Shown here: piece after piece, positions 1 to 9,253 of the stretch
Layout of the letters: each line of letters opens with the position of its first letter
Position numbering within the stretch: position 1 is the stretch's first letter
From: Desulfoplanes sp.
GTDB taxonomy: Bacteria; Desulfobacterota; Desulfovibrionia; Desulfovibrionales; Desulfomicrobiaceae
Assembly: GCA_028708105.1 (NCBI GenBank)
Contig: JAQVZR010000015.1
Location: 1-14,498 of the forward strand
Reading direction: 5' to 3'
DNA: 14,498 bases
The notes under the pieces: generated by a model
What the model was told of the DNA's origin: nothing
Database searches by the model: none
Seen by the model: the letters and a program-made list of their open reading frames with translations, nothing else
Made by a program: the position numbers and the translations under genes

Positions 1-227
1 ATCCCAAGCTGGTCAAGGCCGAGAAGAAAAAAGGCTACCGCATGACCCTTGCCGATCGCCTCAAATACAGGACACGCTATTTCACCGAGGCAGGCATCAT
101 TGGCTCCAGAGAATTTGTATCCGAACATTTCGAAAAATTCCGGGACCATTTCGCATGCAAAGGAGAAAAAAAGCCCCAGCAGATAACCGGACTGGACGGC
201 GTGTTCTCCCTCAAACGTCTCACCTGA
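1..227 (+). CDS. REP-associated tyrosine transposase (RAYT, IS200-like), C-terminal part, cut by left edge
   Basis: Only the last 75 or so codons are in the window; the frame is open to base 3, so the gene begins to the left. The visible tail contains the segment GSREFVSEHFEKFRDHF followed by a basic stretch and a closing DGVFSLKRL-type end. I recognise this arrangement from the C-terminus of REP-associated tyrosine transposases and related IS200-like proteins. These single-strand DNA transposases use an HUH motif and a catalytic tyrosine, both of which would lie upstream and cannot be checked. It runs convergently toward the jet operon, 281 bp from the jetD stop, and ends in TGA. The 228-508 gap holds no clear gene, terminator or REP-like palindrome set. 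The family call rests on C-terminal similarity alone. Confidence 0.75.
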   Translation, partial: PKLVKAEKKKGYRMTLADRLKYRTRYFTEAGIIGSREFVSEHFEKFRDHFACKGEKKPQQITGLDGVFSLKRLT

Positions 228-508
228 CCCTGTTCATCCCCCAGACAAACCAGGATTTGCAACCATTCCCCGGCCAGAAGAGTGTGCCTTGGCACCCCAC
301 GCCCAAAATCTGCCTTGCCCGTCTCCATATGCTCCCATTGGCCCCGAAATTTCCCCCAAATAGGGTTAAAACGCCCGGTGCACCTCTCTCTAGCAGGAGA
401 TGTCTGTATCTCTGCGCACCAGACGTTGGCGAGGAACAAAAATATGGCAGGTGAAGGCAGATCTGTGCATAGGTTGCCTGTCCCAATTTTTTCCCACAGG
501 GGGAACCC

Positions 509-1702
509 CTACGCCACGGGATTCTTCAATCTCCCCAATGCGTCCATCAAAAAACCAAACCCGATCCGTTCCTGTTCCAGGCGGACTCGGTCGTCCCATC
601 GGTTGGTGCACAGATTCTGGTAAAGGGTCGTTTCCTGGGGAGTCAGACGCCCGAGCTCCGCGGTTTCAGGCCGGGGTTCAATGCCCCAGAGTTCCCTGTG
701 AGCCAGGAGAGTTTCCTGGTCCATCAAAAAGGATGTCGTGTGGGGGAAGAATTCTCGCCATTGGTTGAGAATGGCGAAACCATGGGTGTCGATATCGCCC
801 CAGTAATGGATGTCCCGTGTGCCGAGCCAGCGGGCTTCGGCCAGGTTGTCGAACCCGTAACCGGCCCCAAAGATAACCATGGACTGGGGGCATGGGGGGA
901 AGGCCAAAAAATTGATCTCGTTTTCAGTGATGAATACCCGTGTGGCCGCAATATCCAGCTGGGCAAAGGCTTCACGGCTGAGGGTGATGTCCTGGTCCGT
1001 GGTTGTGGGTATAAGGGAGAGTTGGGGATCGAGAATTCGGAACCGCACCCGTAGGGGCTTGTCCCGGAAACCATAGCGCCTACAAAAACAGCCGATTCCT
1101 CTTCCGGCCTCCTGGTCGACAACTTCGGGCGGCAGGGCAAAATCCAGTAAATCGGTCAGCACGCCCCGGTGGCCTTCGATGAATTTGGTGTGCACACCGG
1201 GCAGATCGACCTGCCGCAGATACACCCCGGGCCTGGGATGATTCCGCAACCAAGTGATCACATGGAGCAAACGCTCCCAGTCCCCTGCCAGCTCCAGCAC
1301 CTTCAAGAGGTGCCTCTCGACCCACGGGAGGACCTCAGGTCGGGTTTCCTGTGTCAGACTGACCAGTTCCTGCAAATGAGTGGCCTCCCGATGTCTGCCG
1401 ATCAAATCGAGGCAGTCATCCATAGAATCGACCCACAGCTTGGCCGGGATCTCATTGGCCCCCAGGGTCCGGTGGTTGATGGTCTTCCACTCGATGCGGT
1501 ACTTCCCAGCACCACGTGTCAGCAAAGCGATCCAGTCCCGGACCTCGGGAAACCGCTCGCTCAACTCCTTGGAACCAGGGCCTTTCATTCTCAAACGGAG
1601 AGGAAATATGCTCTCATCGCCACATACGGAGGTCGGCACCACCCCACGATCCCAGAGTTTCTGCACCTGGGCACGGATATCCGCCGGTGTGGTCCAACTC
1701 AC
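509..1702 (-). CDS. jetD: JetD, Wadjet type I Toprim nuclease subunit (DUF3322/DUF2220)
   Basis: A 397-residue protein, the last gene of the Wadjet operon. The N-terminal half (about 1-190) matches the DUF3322-type arm region, and the C-terminal half (about 220-397) is the DUF2220 Toprim-like domain, related to the topoisomerase VI A/Spo11 fold. Visible motifs are FITENE at 257-262 with the Toprim glutamate, GAGYGF at 279-284, YWGDIDTHG at 300-308 with the metal-binding DxD, and RLEQERIGF near 374-382. All expected catalytic acids are present. By family knowledge JetD cleaves plasmid DNA after JetABC has extruded it. The start is GTG at 1702, sharing GTGA with the jetC stop, with GAGG 8 nt upstream; translation is probably coupled to jetC. 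No convincing intrinsic terminator follows the stop. Confidence 0.95.
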   Translation of the reverse strand: MSWTTPADIRAQVQKLWDRGVVPTSVCGDESIFPLRLRMKGPGSKELSERFPEVRDWIALLTRGAGKYRIEWKTINHRTLGANEIPAKLWVDSMDDCLDLIGRHREATHLQELVSLTQETRPEVLPWVERHLLKVLELAGDWERLLHVITWLRNHPRPGVYLRQVDLPGVHTKFIEGHRGVLTDLLDFALPPEVVDQEAGRGIGCFCRRYGFRDKPLRVRFRILDPQLSLIPTTTDQDITLSREAFAQLDIAATRVFITENEINFLAFPPCPQSMVIFGAGYGFDNLAEARWLGTRDIHYWGDIDTHGFAILNQWREFFPHTTSFLMDQETLLAHRELWGIEPRPETAELGRLTPQETTLYQNLCTNRWDDRVRLEQERIGFGFLMDALGRLKNPVA

Positions 1703-4700
1703 TGCTGCATCCTCTGTTTTTCGGCGCGATATTCCTCGATGCTGAGGTTGCGCAGCACCGAATTGCGTCCCTCTTCGTTGTGCACAAACCCAACGGAGGA
1801 AACAAAGGGCTCGATGATGTGGATCTTCTGCAAGGGGGTGACAATGAGCAGTTGGAGATTGAGCTGGGCAAAAAGTTCCAGGCCGTACCTGGCCGATTCA
1901 TCGGACCCGCGCCCAAAGGCTTCGTCGATAACCACGAACCGAAATGTGCGCGAACGTACCGCCCCCCATTCCAACCCGAACTGATAGGCCAGGCTGGCCG
2001 CAAGCACGGTGTAGGCGAGTTTTTCCTTCTGCCCTCCGGACTTGCCCCCGGAATCGGCGTAATGTTCATATTCGATGTCGTCTTCGCGCCATCGTTCGCT
2101 GGCCGCAAAAACAAACCAATTGCGCACGTCCGTGACCCTCTCGGTCCAGCGACGATCTATGTCGGCGTGGTCCGGCCGCCCTCGGAAACGATCGATGATC
2201 CTCCGGACGTACAGAAATTTGGATTCAGAATACTGGATATCGTCCGAACCGGTCAACGCTCCCTCACTGCAGGCGAGCAGATCCTGCTGAAATTCGCGGA
2301 TGTCGGCATCAGGACTTGTCTGGGCCTCGAGACCGATATACCGGTCGGGGTTGTAATCGATGCGGGTAAGGGAGTCGTTGATCTTGCCCACACGTTCCCT
2401 GATAATTTCCCGTTCCTGGTTCAGATACGACTGGAACTGGACCACCTCGCGGATGGTATTCTCATTGAGCAGTTTTTTGAACTGCTCTTCAAACCGGGGC
2501 AGATCGTCGGCAAGGAGTTGGGTAAGCATGGCCCGGTACTCGAAACCGGCATCGATGGCCGCATCCACTTCCCGTGTTTCCAGCGGCCATTGTTGACGGT
2601 ATTCACTCATGGCCTTGACGATCTTTTCTCCCAACCGCTTGAGCTTCCCGTCCTCGCCATCGATTTTTTTCTGAAGCCAATCCCGCATATCCCGCTCCCG
2701 GTTGTCACAGGAATCCACCGTCAACTGACAGTTGCCGAGAGCCTCCTCGCGTATGGTTTCAAGAACGGCAAACCGTTCAGAATACCCGGTGTCGGCTTGA
2801 GGAAGCAGGGCCCGGGTTTCCAGTTGCAATTTTTCGACATGGTCGATTTTCTGCTCGGTTTTGGACCGCTTATCCTTAGCCGTGTCCAATACCTTCAATG
2901 TCTTTTTCTGCTCAACCAACAATGCTTCGAGCTGTCTGGTCAACGTCTGCAGGACGTTGGAGGCGGTTTCCAAAGCCTTTCTTTCAGCTTGCAACGTAGA
3001 GATGGCCAAGGCTACGGGCTTCCAGTCAAGTTCCCAAAAGTCTGCATAGACGTCAATCTTGGACAGAGTGGCGAGGCGGGCCTTACATCCCTTCTGCTCG
3101 CCCTGCAGGGTCGCGATACGTCCGGCGATCTCGGCAAGTCGGGTCTCCTCACCCCGGGCCTTTGCTTCCAGGGCCGCAATCTTGGCGGCATTGCTCCATC
3201 CCAGGACATAGCGGCTCCGGTCGTCGATGCGGTGACGATCATCCTTCTCGTGACGCCCACCCGGCATCTTGATCTGGCCGGCCATGGTGATGGCTTTTCC
3301 TTCCCGCCGGAACGCTTCTTGGGTGGTGCAGCAGACCAGATCGAAACGATGGACAATTTCACGCTCCATCCAGCTGAAAAAAGAAGAATCCGCCTTGATG
3401 GCCACTTTGCGGGCCAGAGAATGGGGATGCTCTGCAGCCTCCCGCCTTGGCGGGTTTTCCCGCACCCGAAAATAGACCAGACGGCCCTTGAGATGGGTTT
3501 GATCCACCCACTGGGCAACCCGGGCGTAATGAGAATCCGGAACCAGCAAAGAGAGGCCGAAACTGTGCAGCAAACGTTCAATCGCCCCTTCCCAATCTTT
3601 CTCCTCCTCCCGGACCTGAAGAAGTTCGCCAGCAAAAGGCATCTCCTCTTCTTCCAGGCCCAGTGCCTGACACAGCCCCCGCCGCATGGCGATCTGTTTT
3701 TCGCTGATATTGCTACGACGGGACTTCAACCCCTTGATCTCGGCCGTGAGCTGTTCATACTCCTTGCGCCCCTGAAGAAAAAAGACATTGGTTTCGTTGA
3801 GTTCGTTCTGCACCCGGGCCTCAGCATCGGCAACGGTTTCACACAAATCCTGAAATCCCTTCCGCTGACGTCCAAAATCTTCCGGAGTCGTTGCCGGAAC
3901 CTCGCCCAAGGCCCGTACAAGCTTTTCGTATTGGGTCGCTTTTTCCTTGCGCCGCTTAAGTTCGCTCTCTTTCTGCCGGATCTCGGCATTGATATCTTCG
4001 ATCCTATCACCACCGTTCTCGCCAATGGCTTTACGCAGCCCGCGGTCCCGCACCTCCAGGATTTCTCGCTGCTCTTCCAATCCGATGACGGTTGCATGGT
4101 GACGGGCGTGCTCCTCCTCCAGGGAAACAAGTCGCTTTTCAAGCAGGTCCATTTTGAGGGTTGCAAACCAGGCACGCAGGGCGTCACGACTGGATCGTAG
4201 CTCTTCCGCCCCCGCCGTCAGTTCCTTGTGCCGGTCGCAATCGGCCACAAGGGGAGTTAACATTTCGACCTGCAGCCTGGCCTTGCGCACCGATTCATGG
4301 GCCCGGTTGAGATCTTCGAAATGCTTGATCAGATGGACAATCCGCTGAGCCACATCAAAGGGTTTGAGCATGTGGCTGCGCACAAAATCGGTCAGATTGC
4401 CCACGGATTTGAGGGAGACGGTTTGAAGGAACAGATCCAGAGCCTGTTCGTTGTCGATGCCGAAACGCCGTCTGAACCACGCCCCATAGGGGGGAAACGT
4501 GTCGAACACTTCGATCCCCTGGCCCCGCAATAGTTTACGAAGACCGGTTATCTCGGAACCGAATCCAGAAAAATGATCAGCGATGGAAAGCTCCCGCTCA
4601 CAGGCTACAAACAACCGGGACGGCTGACCCACCGTCTCCTTCATCCAGAAGACCTGAGCCAGGGTCACGGTTTTGTCATATCCGGCATTATAAAACACCC

Positions 4701-5064
4701 CGAGGATCACCGAATAGCTGTCCGCACCACGCAAGGCCACAGGCTTGGAGCTTCCCAGGGAGTCCTGACGTTCGGATTTGTAATACCCCTGCACGTAGGA
4801 GCGCAGGGTACGTTCCCGGGTGGCAGCTCCTGCAGCTTTGTTGTAGGCGATGTTCTGAGCAGGCACCAGCAAGGTGGTCACGGCGTCCACCAGAGTCGAC
4901 TTACCAGAACCGATATCACCGGTAAGTAGCCCGTTTTTCCCGTCCAGCCGCAGGGTCCAGATCCGTTTATCAAAGGTGCCCCAGTTAAAAATCTCCAGCC
5001 GCTGTAACCGAAAACCGGCCAGTTGATCATCGCCGATAAAATCCATAAGAAGCTGTTCAGCCAT
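1699..5064 (-). CDS. jetC: JetC, Wadjet MukB-like SMC ATPase
   Basis: A 1121-residue SMC-type ATPase, the motor of the Wadjet complex. From the chosen start, Walker [10 protein letters not shown] is at 49-57, the ABC signature core SGGQKEK at about 1009-1015, and Walker B VVIDEAF at about 1044-1050 with catalytic Glu1048. Between the head halves lie long charged coiled-coil stretches (about 240-470 and 640-900) with a non-coiled hinge-like middle. The order is the same as in MukB and other DUF-type condensins, and the length is normal for JetC. A TTG at 5082 is also in frame, but ATG at 5064 is preceded by AGGGAGAGAGAGA, so I use ATG. It overlaps the jetB end by 8 bp and jetD by 4 bp. Known role: ATP-driven loop extrusion on circular DNA with JetA and JetB. 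Confidence 0.96.
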   Translation of the reverse strand: MAEQLLMDFIGDDQLAGFRLQRLEIFNWGTFDKRIWTLRLDGKNGLLTGDIGSGKSTLVDAVTTLLVPAQNIAYNKAAGAATRERTLRSYVQGYYKSERQDSLGSSKPVALRGADSYSVILGVFYNAGYDKTVTLAQVFWMKETVGQPSRLFVACERELSIADHFSGFGSEITGLRKLLRGQGIEVFDTFPPYGAWFRRRFGIDNEQALDLFLQTVSLKSVGNLTDFVRSHMLKPFDVAQRIVHLIKHFEDLNRAHESVRKARLQVEMLTPLVADCDRHKELTAGAEELRSSRDALRAWFATLKMDLLEKRLVSLEEEHARHHATVIGLEEQREILEVRDRGLRKAIGENGGDRIEDINAEIRQKESELKRRKEKATQYEKLVRALGEVPATTPEDFGRQRKGFQDLCETVADAEARVQNELNETNVFFLQGRKEYEQLTAEIKGLKSRRSNISEKQIAMRRGLCQALGLEEEEMPFAGELLQVREEEKDWEGAIERLLHSFGLSLLVPDSHYARVAQWVDQTHLKGRLVYFRVRENPPRREAAEHPHSLARKVAIKADSSFFSWMEREIVHRFDLVCCTTQEAFRREGKAITMAGQIKMPGGRHEKDDRHRIDDRSRYVLGWSNAAKIAALEAKARGEETRLAEIAGRIATLQGEQKGCKARLATLSKIDVYADFWELDWKPVALAISTLQAERKALETASNVLQTLTRQLEALLVEQKKTLKVLDTAKDKRSKTEQKIDHVEKLQLETRALLPQADTGYSERFAVLETIREEALGNCQLTVDSCDNRERDMRDWLQKKIDGEDGKLKRLGEKIVKAMSEYRQQWPLETREVDAAIDAGFEYRAMLTQLLADDLPRFEEQFKKLLNENTIREVVQFQSYLNQEREIIRERVGKINDSLTRIDYNPDRYIGLEAQTSPDADIREFQQDLLACSEGALTGSDDIQYSESKFLYVRRIIDRFRGRPDHADIDRRWTERVTDVRNWFVFAASERWREDDIEYEHYADSGGKSGGQKEKLAYTVLAASLAYQFGLEWGAVRSRTFRFVVIDEAFGRGSDESARYGLELFAQLNLQLLIVTPLQKIHIIEPFVSSVGFVHNEEGRNSVLRNLSIEEYRAEKQRMQQ

Positions 5065-5701
5065 TCTCTCTCTCCCTGCCAAGGTGCTCCCGATATTCGG
5101 TCAGGCGCTGATCAAAATCGCTCAACCACTGGGCATCCACAAAGGCCTTGATGATTCTGCGAACTTCAATCATATCCCTCTGCCGCCGCAAACGACGCAC
5201 AAACCCGAGATCGGCGATCTTGTTCAGCTGGGCATCAACGTTGTCGATCAATTTAACCTCATTGGTCCCTTCCGGAAGAAAAATCCGGACCATCTCCACC
5301 ACCTCGTCCCGGGAAAGGATCATCCGGGTATCCGCTCCGGAAACATCAGATTCAGCCAGTTTCTTACGCAGCAAGGCCAGAAGCAGGCTGACGGGATAAG
5401 AGAGCTGTCGTCTGGCCACCAGCCTGGGAACAGTGCCGGAGCCGGTATTACCGGAACCGGTCTCTTCCGATTCCGGTCTGGAACGCAAAAACGCGTACCC
5501 CTCAGCTTCATCAAGTATCAGTTCCAGGCCCATCACGGACACATAGTCCCTCACGCCCGGCTCCAGGGCCAGCAGAGAATTCCACAAAGCCGGGTTGTCC
5601 TCCATGTAGATCACCCCTTTGAGCAGGGGCACCACAACAGAGCCAAGTTCCTGGTCGGGTTCAACAAAACGGCCAGGCGTGCTGTCGGAAAGGTCCATCA
5701 T
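5057..5701 (-). CDS. jetB: JetB, Wadjet KITE subunit (DUF4194)
   Basis: A 214-residue DUF4194 protein, the MukE-like KITE partner of the JetA kleisin. It has a winged-helix-type body: the segment [16 protein letters not shown] followed by a region rich in acidic residues ([15 protein letters not shown]) and a C-terminal basic helix ([21 protein letters not shown]), as in KITE proteins. The frame stays open to 5767, but that start lies deep inside jetA. ATG at 5701 or the next codon at 5698 follows GAGGAACGG, and the jetA TGA overlaps the second ATG, so coupling decides the start. One oddity is a short Gly/Ser/Thr-rich stretch ([12 protein letters not shown], near residue 80) encoded by repeated CCGG words, probably a flexible linker. 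It overlaps jetC by 8 bp. Confidence 0.92.
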   Translation of the reverse strand: MMDLSDSTPGRFVEPDQELGSVVVPLLKGVIYMEDNPALWNSLLALEPGVRDYVSVMGLELILDEAEGYAFLRSRPESEETGSGNTGSGTVPRLVARRQLSYPVSLLLALLRKKLAESDVSGADTRMILSRDEVVEMVRIFLPEGTNEVKLIDNVDAQLNKIADLGFVRRLRRQRDMIEVRRIIKAFVDAQWLSDFDQRLTEYREHLGRERENG

Positions 5702-7146
5702 CCGTTCCTCAGTAAAATGATATGCGGCAAGGTCGCCTGCCGGGTTATGCCGGTTTCGGTCTGCCACCGCACCTGTTCTTCCTCTTCCTCATCCACCACC
5801 GTATGGCTCCACTCTCCGGCCAGTTGCAGGTAGGCAACCAGCTCGGCCAATCCATGGCGCAGGGGATGACGCGAGACAACATCCCCAAGGCTTACCTGAC
5901 TGCGATCCTGAGGCTCCTGGCGGATATTTTGGGCAAGCTCGGCCTTGTCCACCACCACCTGACTGTAGAGAACCGCCGTATCGATTTCGGCATCTCCTTC
6001 ATCCAACGCAATCTGCGTAATCAACGGCGTATGTGAAGGAGTGTAGAGAGGCCGCTCCAGGGGCAATTCAATGGAAAGGGAGGGAAGGAGAAGAGGGATG
6101 AACTCCCCCGCAGGGGGGTCTCCGCGCAGAGCCAGAGCATGGGTTTCGATGTCGTGGAGGATATCCATGATACGCCGGTTCTCAAGCCAGGCCTTGTCGT
6201 CGAGAAACCTGCGCAGCTGCTCGGAAAGGAGGGCCACGGTCCGCTGGGTATGTTCTCCCGCCTCCAGCCAATCGTAATGTACGCGTCTGAGCCGGGGGTC
6301 GGGCTTTGTTTCGACAATAGGCGGCAGGGCCAGCACCTGTTCAAGCAGGCTGCTCAACTCCTCCTGACGGGACTGGGACATGAGAAAATCCCAGAAGGCA
6401 CGGAAACTTTTGCCCTGATCCGAATCGGCGATGGCATCGCGTTCGCCCATGATCTCCTGGAGCAGAGCCCCCTTGGTTCCGTCCCAAAGAGCGATCCGCT
6501 CACGCACCCGACGGTCAAGAATTCTGAAATTGTGCTCCACCTCACGAAAATCGGTCAATAATTCCCGGGCCAGTTGCAAAAACTGCTGGAAACGATCCTT
6601 GAGTGCCGTATCATCCAGAAGGGGGATATCCCCGGCGAGGATGCACCCGATTTCTGTATCGATATCGTCCCGACGTTTCTGCAGCTCGGCGATACGGACT
6701 TTGGGGTCCGTCTGGCTCCCCTCGCTCATCTGTCTGAGGAGTTCAAACAGGGTGAGCAGACGCGATTCCGTCCCCACAAAGGCCCGTTCGGTAAGACTTT
6801 CCAACCAGGCCAAGGCCTTTTCCGTGGCCGGAGTCAGATCGAAATGGGGTTCATCCGTTCCGGGGAGATAGAATTTGCGCAGCCAGCCCTTGTCGTTCTC
6901 CGCCCAATCATTGAGATAACTTTGGGCGGACCCGGGAAAGGCGTCTTCCCCCTGCTGTTCCCGCAGGACAAAGAGCTCATCTTCCAGGGCCTCCACCAGA
7001 TCGGCCTGAGACAGGGTACGCACATTGGGTGCAATGAAAACACGGTGCAGAAAACCGGCCACAAGAGGAGCATGCTGGGCACGCAGCAGTCGCCAGGCCG
7101 GATGGTTCTGACGGAGAAGGTCGAGGGTGGCGTAGTCGAGGGGCAT
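5698..7146 (-). CDS. jetA: JetA, Wadjet kleisin subunit (DUF3375)
   Basis: A 482-residue DUF3375 protein, first gene of the operon. It opens with LDYATLDLLRQNHPAWRLL, typical of the family, and carries the internal signature SDQGKSFRAFWDFLMS (about 242-257). The central part is helical and charged, and the C-terminus is acidic (VVDEEEEEQVRW) before a short hydrophobic end. Structural work on Wadjet assigns JetA as the MukF-like kleisin that bridges the JetC heads and binds JetB. The ATG at 7146 is the only usual start codon in the open frame, although that frame is open to 7246; the ribosome-binding site is weak. It is followed directly by jetB (TGATG). Upstream lie a sigma-54-like element at 7282-7297 and a weak sigma-70-like pair at 7180-7208. 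Confidence 0.94.
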   Translation of the reverse strand: MPLDYATLDLLRQNHPAWRLLRAQHAPLVAGFLHRVFIAPNVRTLSQADLVEALEDELFVLREQQGEDAFPGSAQSYLNDWAENDKGWLRKFYLPGTDEPHFDLTPATEKALAWLESLTERAFVGTESRLLTLFELLRQMSEGSQTDPKVRIAELQKRRDDIDTEIGCILAGDIPLLDDTALKDRFQQFLQLARELLTDFREVEHNFRILDRRVRERIALWDGTKGALLQEIMGERDAIADSDQGKSFRAFWDFLMSQSRQEELSSLLEQVLALPPIVETKPDPRLRRVHYDWLEAGEHTQRTVALLSEQLRRFLDDKAWLENRRIMDILHDIETHALALRGDPPAGEFIPLLLPSLSIELPLERPLYTPSHTPLITQIALDEGDAEIDTAVLYSQVVVDKAELAQNIRQEPQDRSQVSLGDVVSRHPLRHGLAELVAYLQLAGEWSHTVVDEEEEEQVRWQTETGITRQATLPHIILLRNG

Positions 7147-7179
7147 AGGTATTGAAACGATAACGGTATCAGTTAAAGA

Positions 7180-7208
7180 GTAACATATAGGGACACGAAT
7201 AATGACAA
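7180..7208 (-). promoter_or_regulatory. possible sigma-70-type promoter for jetABCD (weak)
   Basis: On the minus strand TTGTCA (7208-7203) resembles a -35 box. It is followed after 17 nt by TGTTAC, or after 15 nt by TATGTT, a poor -10. The position, 35-60 nt before the jetA ATG, is sensible and the region is AT-rich. The match is weak and may be chance. Confidence 0.25.
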
Positions 7209-7281
7209 TAATTCGGTGAAAATCAGTGAAAATGGGTGACGTATTTCATACGGTCCTTCAGTAAGCCAACCTCGTCATCCT

Positions 7282-7297
7282 TGCAACCCACTTCCCA
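7282..7297 (-). promoter_or_regulatory. sigma-54-like promoter element facing jetA
   Basis: The minus strand reads TGGGAAGTGGGTTGCA. Against TGGCACG-N4-TTGCW it matches 10 of 12 scored positions, including the invariant GG and GC spaced by 10 nt. The expected start of transcription is near 7271, leaving a leader of about 125 nt before jetA. It sits immediately after the T-tract of the glnK terminator. By rough hand arithmetic about one such 10/12 match is expected by chance in a window of this size, so context is the main support. Confidence 0.4.
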
Positions 7298-7338
7298 AAA
7301 ACCACACAAGCCCCCTGCATGCGCAGAGGGCTTGTGGT
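7297..7338 (-). terminator. intrinsic terminator of amtB-glnK
   Basis: On the minus strand CCACAAGCCCTCTGC pairs with GCAGGGGGCTTGTGTGG across a GCAT loop, giving about 15 pairs with a small CA bulge and one G-T pair, followed by TTTTT. It lies 66 nt beyond the glnK stop and separates that operon from jetABCD. Confidence 0.8.
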
Positions 7339-7340
7339 CT

Positions 7341-7365
7341 CCGATCGGGGATGACAACCGATCGG
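7341..7365 (-). repeat. paired palindrome CCGATCGG forming a hairpin after glnK
   Basis: The self-complementary octamer CCGATCGG occurs at 7341-7348 and again at 7358-7365, separated by 9 nt. The copies can pair as an 8-bp stem, directly upstream of the glnK terminator on the minus strand. It may stabilise the 3' end of the transcript or be a protein site; nothing decides between these. Confidence 0.5.
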
Positions 7366-7403
7366 CTAAGGAGGTAGGTGGAGAGTTTATGGAAAAAGAA
7401 AGA

Positions 7404-7745
7404 TTACCCCATAGCGCTTGGTCCTTCTTCTTCGGTACGGATACGGATGGCCTGCTCCATATCCTGGACAAAGATGACACCGTCGCCTTCGTTGCCCGTC
7501 TGGGCACCGACTTTGATGGCTGCCAGGGCTGCCTCCAGAAATTCATCGTTGAGACCGATTTCCAGACGAATCTTTTTTAAGAGGTTCACTTCCATGACCA
7601 CACCACGGTAGGTTTCGGTGAATCCTTTCTGCCTGCCGCTGCCCAGGCTGTTGGTGGCGGACATGTTGTATATTTTCTTTTCATAAAGGGCCTGTTTGAC
7701 GGCATTGAGCCTTTCGGGCCGGATGTATGCGATAACAAGTTTCAT
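7404..7745 (-). CDS. glnK: GlnK-type nitrogen regulatory PII protein, lacking Tyr51
   Basis: A 113-residue PII protein that senses ATP/ADP and 2-oxoglutarate and, by family knowledge, docks on the ammonium channel AmtB. The start MKLVIAYIRPERLNAVKQAL, the T-loop start GRQKGFTETYRG (37-48) with conserved Gln39 and Tyr46, and the C-terminal AQTGNEGDGVIFV and IRIRTEEEG (about 81-93 and 100-108) fit the family without gaps. The residue aligned to the uridylylated Tyr51 of E. coli GlnB/GlnK is Met51 here, so control by uridylylation at that site is not possible. ATG at 7745 has AAGGAG 7 nt upstream; longer upstream frames run into amtB. It lies 67 nt after amtB and almost certainly shares its transcript. 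GlnK rather than GlnB is inferred from the amtB linkage. Confidence 0.95.
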   Translation of the reverse strand: MKLVIAYIRPERLNAVKQALYEKKIYNMSATNSLGSGRQKGFTETYRGVVMEVNLLKKIRLEIGLNDEFLEAALAAIKVGAQTGNEGDGVIFVQDMEQAIRIRTEEEGPSAMG

Positions 7746-7812
7746 GACATTTCTCCTTGGGGTTGCAACGTACAATCTCGTACCTGGTAAAAAATCTTCA
7801 AGAATTGCCGGG

Positions 7813-9195
7813 TTATTCCGTGGTGAAAATCTGAAAGCCGTTGTAAGATTCCGAGCCGTGTTCGCTGATATCCAGGCCCTTGAGTTCTTCGACTTCGCTG
7901 ACTCTGAGACCAAAGAGACCCTTGATGATCTTGAACATGACCAGACCGGTACCAAAGGCCCAGGCCCCGACGACAGCCACACCCAGAAGCTGTACAAGCA
8001 GGAGGCTTGCGCTGCCTCCATAGAACAGACCGAGGGAAGATCCGTACCCTGGAGCTGCGAACAGACCGACCATCAGGGTTCCGAATGCTCCACAGACACC
8101 ATGAACGGAAACTGCACCGACGGGATCGTCAATGTGCAGAACCTTGTCGATGAACTCTACGGAAAGGACAACCAGGAAACCGGCCATGAAACCAATAATG
8201 ATGGAACCCACAGGTGAAACTTCGTAACATCCGGCGGTGATGGCAACCAGCCCGGCGAGAACACCGTTCAGCGTCATGGAAGTGTCAGGCTTGCCGAATT
8301 TGAGCCAGGCCATGATCATGGCACCGATGGAACCTGCACAGGCTGCCAGGGATGTGTTCACCGCGATATAACCGATCGTCCCGTCTGCCGTTGTGGTGCT
8401 GCCAGGATTGAAACCGAACCAGCCGAACCAGAGGATGAAGACACCCAGGGCTGCCAGGGGAATATTGTGCCCGGGGATGGCCTTGGCCTTTCCGTCAGGA
8501 GCATACTTGCCGATCCGGGGGCCCAGGACAATGGCACCGGCAAGGGCGATCCAGCCGCCTACGGAGTGAACAACGGTGGAACCGGCAAAGTCGACAAAAC
8601 CCAACCCTTCAAGCCAGCCTGCGCCAGAATCACCGAGCCAGAGACTTCCCCAGCACCAGTGGCCGGAAATGGGATAGATAAAGGAAGAGACAAGAAGACT
8701 AACGATGAGATAGGAACTGAATTTGGTACGCTCGGCAACGCCACCTGAAATAATTGTAGCGGAAGTGGCACAAAATACTGACTGGAAGAACCAGAAGGTG
8801 AACGTCCATTGGCCACTCGCTGTGGTGGGGGTGATGCCTGCAAGTGAAAATCCGCTGGTGCCGATAAATCCGCCCGCATCCAGTCCGAACATTAATCCAA
8901 AGCCCAGAAAAAAGAAGGCAATGGCCCCGACACCAAAATCCATGACATTTTTCATCAGAATGTTGCCGGCGTTCTTGGCCCGGGTAAATCCGGTTTCGAC
9001 CATGGCGAACCCGGCCTGCATGAACATGACCAGAAAGGCGGCCAAAAGGGTCCATAAGATGTTGGCGTTGGCCTGGGAAAGGGCTTCGGTTTCAGCAAAG
9101 GCTGCCGTGGGGAGAACTGCGCACACCAGGGCACCCGCAAGCCACATTGATCTGAAAAATGTTTTGAAAGATGACCTCTTGTACGACCACAACAT
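7813..9195 (-). CDS. amtB: AmtB ammonium transporter with signal peptide
   Basis: A 460-residue Amt/Mep/Rh channel for ammonium or ammonia in the inner membrane. A signal peptide is visible (hydrophobic MWLAGALVCAVLPTAAFA, likely cut after Ala34), followed by the eleven membrane segments expected of the family. Key residues are in place: Asp202 in VDFAGSTVVH, the twin pore histidines His210 and His365 (SVHGVCGAFGTL), and aromatic gate regions FTFWFFQ and WFGWFGFNPGS. The cytosolic tail (about 428-460) carries the family's GLRVSEVEELKGLD-type segment that contacts PII. ATG at 9195 follows GGGAGGAA by 6 nt. A later start at Met17 would also keep the signal peptide, but its ribosome-binding site is poor. 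It is transcribed from a sigma-54-type promoter and is followed by glnK. Confidence 0.96.
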   Translation of the reverse strand: MLWSYKRSSFKTFFRSMWLAGALVCAVLPTAAFAETEALSQANANILWTLLAAFLVMFMQAGFAMVETGFTRAKNAGNILMKNVMDFGVGAIAFFFLGFGLMFGLDAGGFIGTSGFSLAGITPTTASGQWTFTFWFFQSVFCATSATIISGGVAERTKFSSYLIVSLLVSSFIYPISGHWCWGSLWLGDSGAGWLEGLGFVDFAGSTVVHSVGGWIALAGAIVLGPRIGKYAPDGKAKAIPGHNIPLAALGVFILWFGWFGFNPGSTTTADGTIGYIAVNTSLAACAGSIGAMIMAWLKFGKPDTSMTLNGVLAGLVAITAGCYEVSPVGSIIIGFMAGFLVVLSVEFIDKVLHIDDPVGAVSVHGVCGAFGTLMVGLFAAPGYGSSLGLFYGGSASLLLVQLLGVAVVGAWAFGTGLVMFKIIKGLFGLRVSEVEELKGLDISEHGSESYNGFQIFTTE

Positions 9196-9237
9196 AAAAA
9201 TTCCTCCCGTTTGAAAGTGATGTTATATTTCTTTCAA

Positions 9238-9253
9238 AGCAAAAGGGAGGCCA
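9238..9253 (-). promoter_or_regulatory. sigma-54 promoter of amtB-glnK
   Basis: The minus strand reads TGGCCTCCCTTTTGCT: TGGC at -24 and TTGCT at -12, with GG and GC separated by exactly 10 nt. The predicted start is near 9226, giving a leader of about 31 nt ending in the GGGAGGAA ribosome-binding site. Nitrogen-regulated amtB/glnK operons are a standard sigma-54 target, which adds to the sequence match. Confidence 0.75.

Noticed and set aside
481..520. GGGG/CCCC stem after jetD as a terminator
   Set aside because: The stem is only four or five pairs with a minimal loop, and the minus strand continues with A-rich rather than T-rich sequence.
1516..4200. Plus-strand open frame of 894 codons across jetC and jetD
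   Set aside because: It is antisense to jetC, which has all SMC motifs and ribosome-binding signals. The long plus frame reflects codon bias of the real gene; it has no recognisable domain.
7236..7580. Plus-strand frame of 114 codons, including an ATG at 7389 after AAGGAGG
   Set aside because: The AAGGAGG is tempting, but the frame is antisense to glnK, whose family match is gap-free, and the frame also crosses the glnK terminator.
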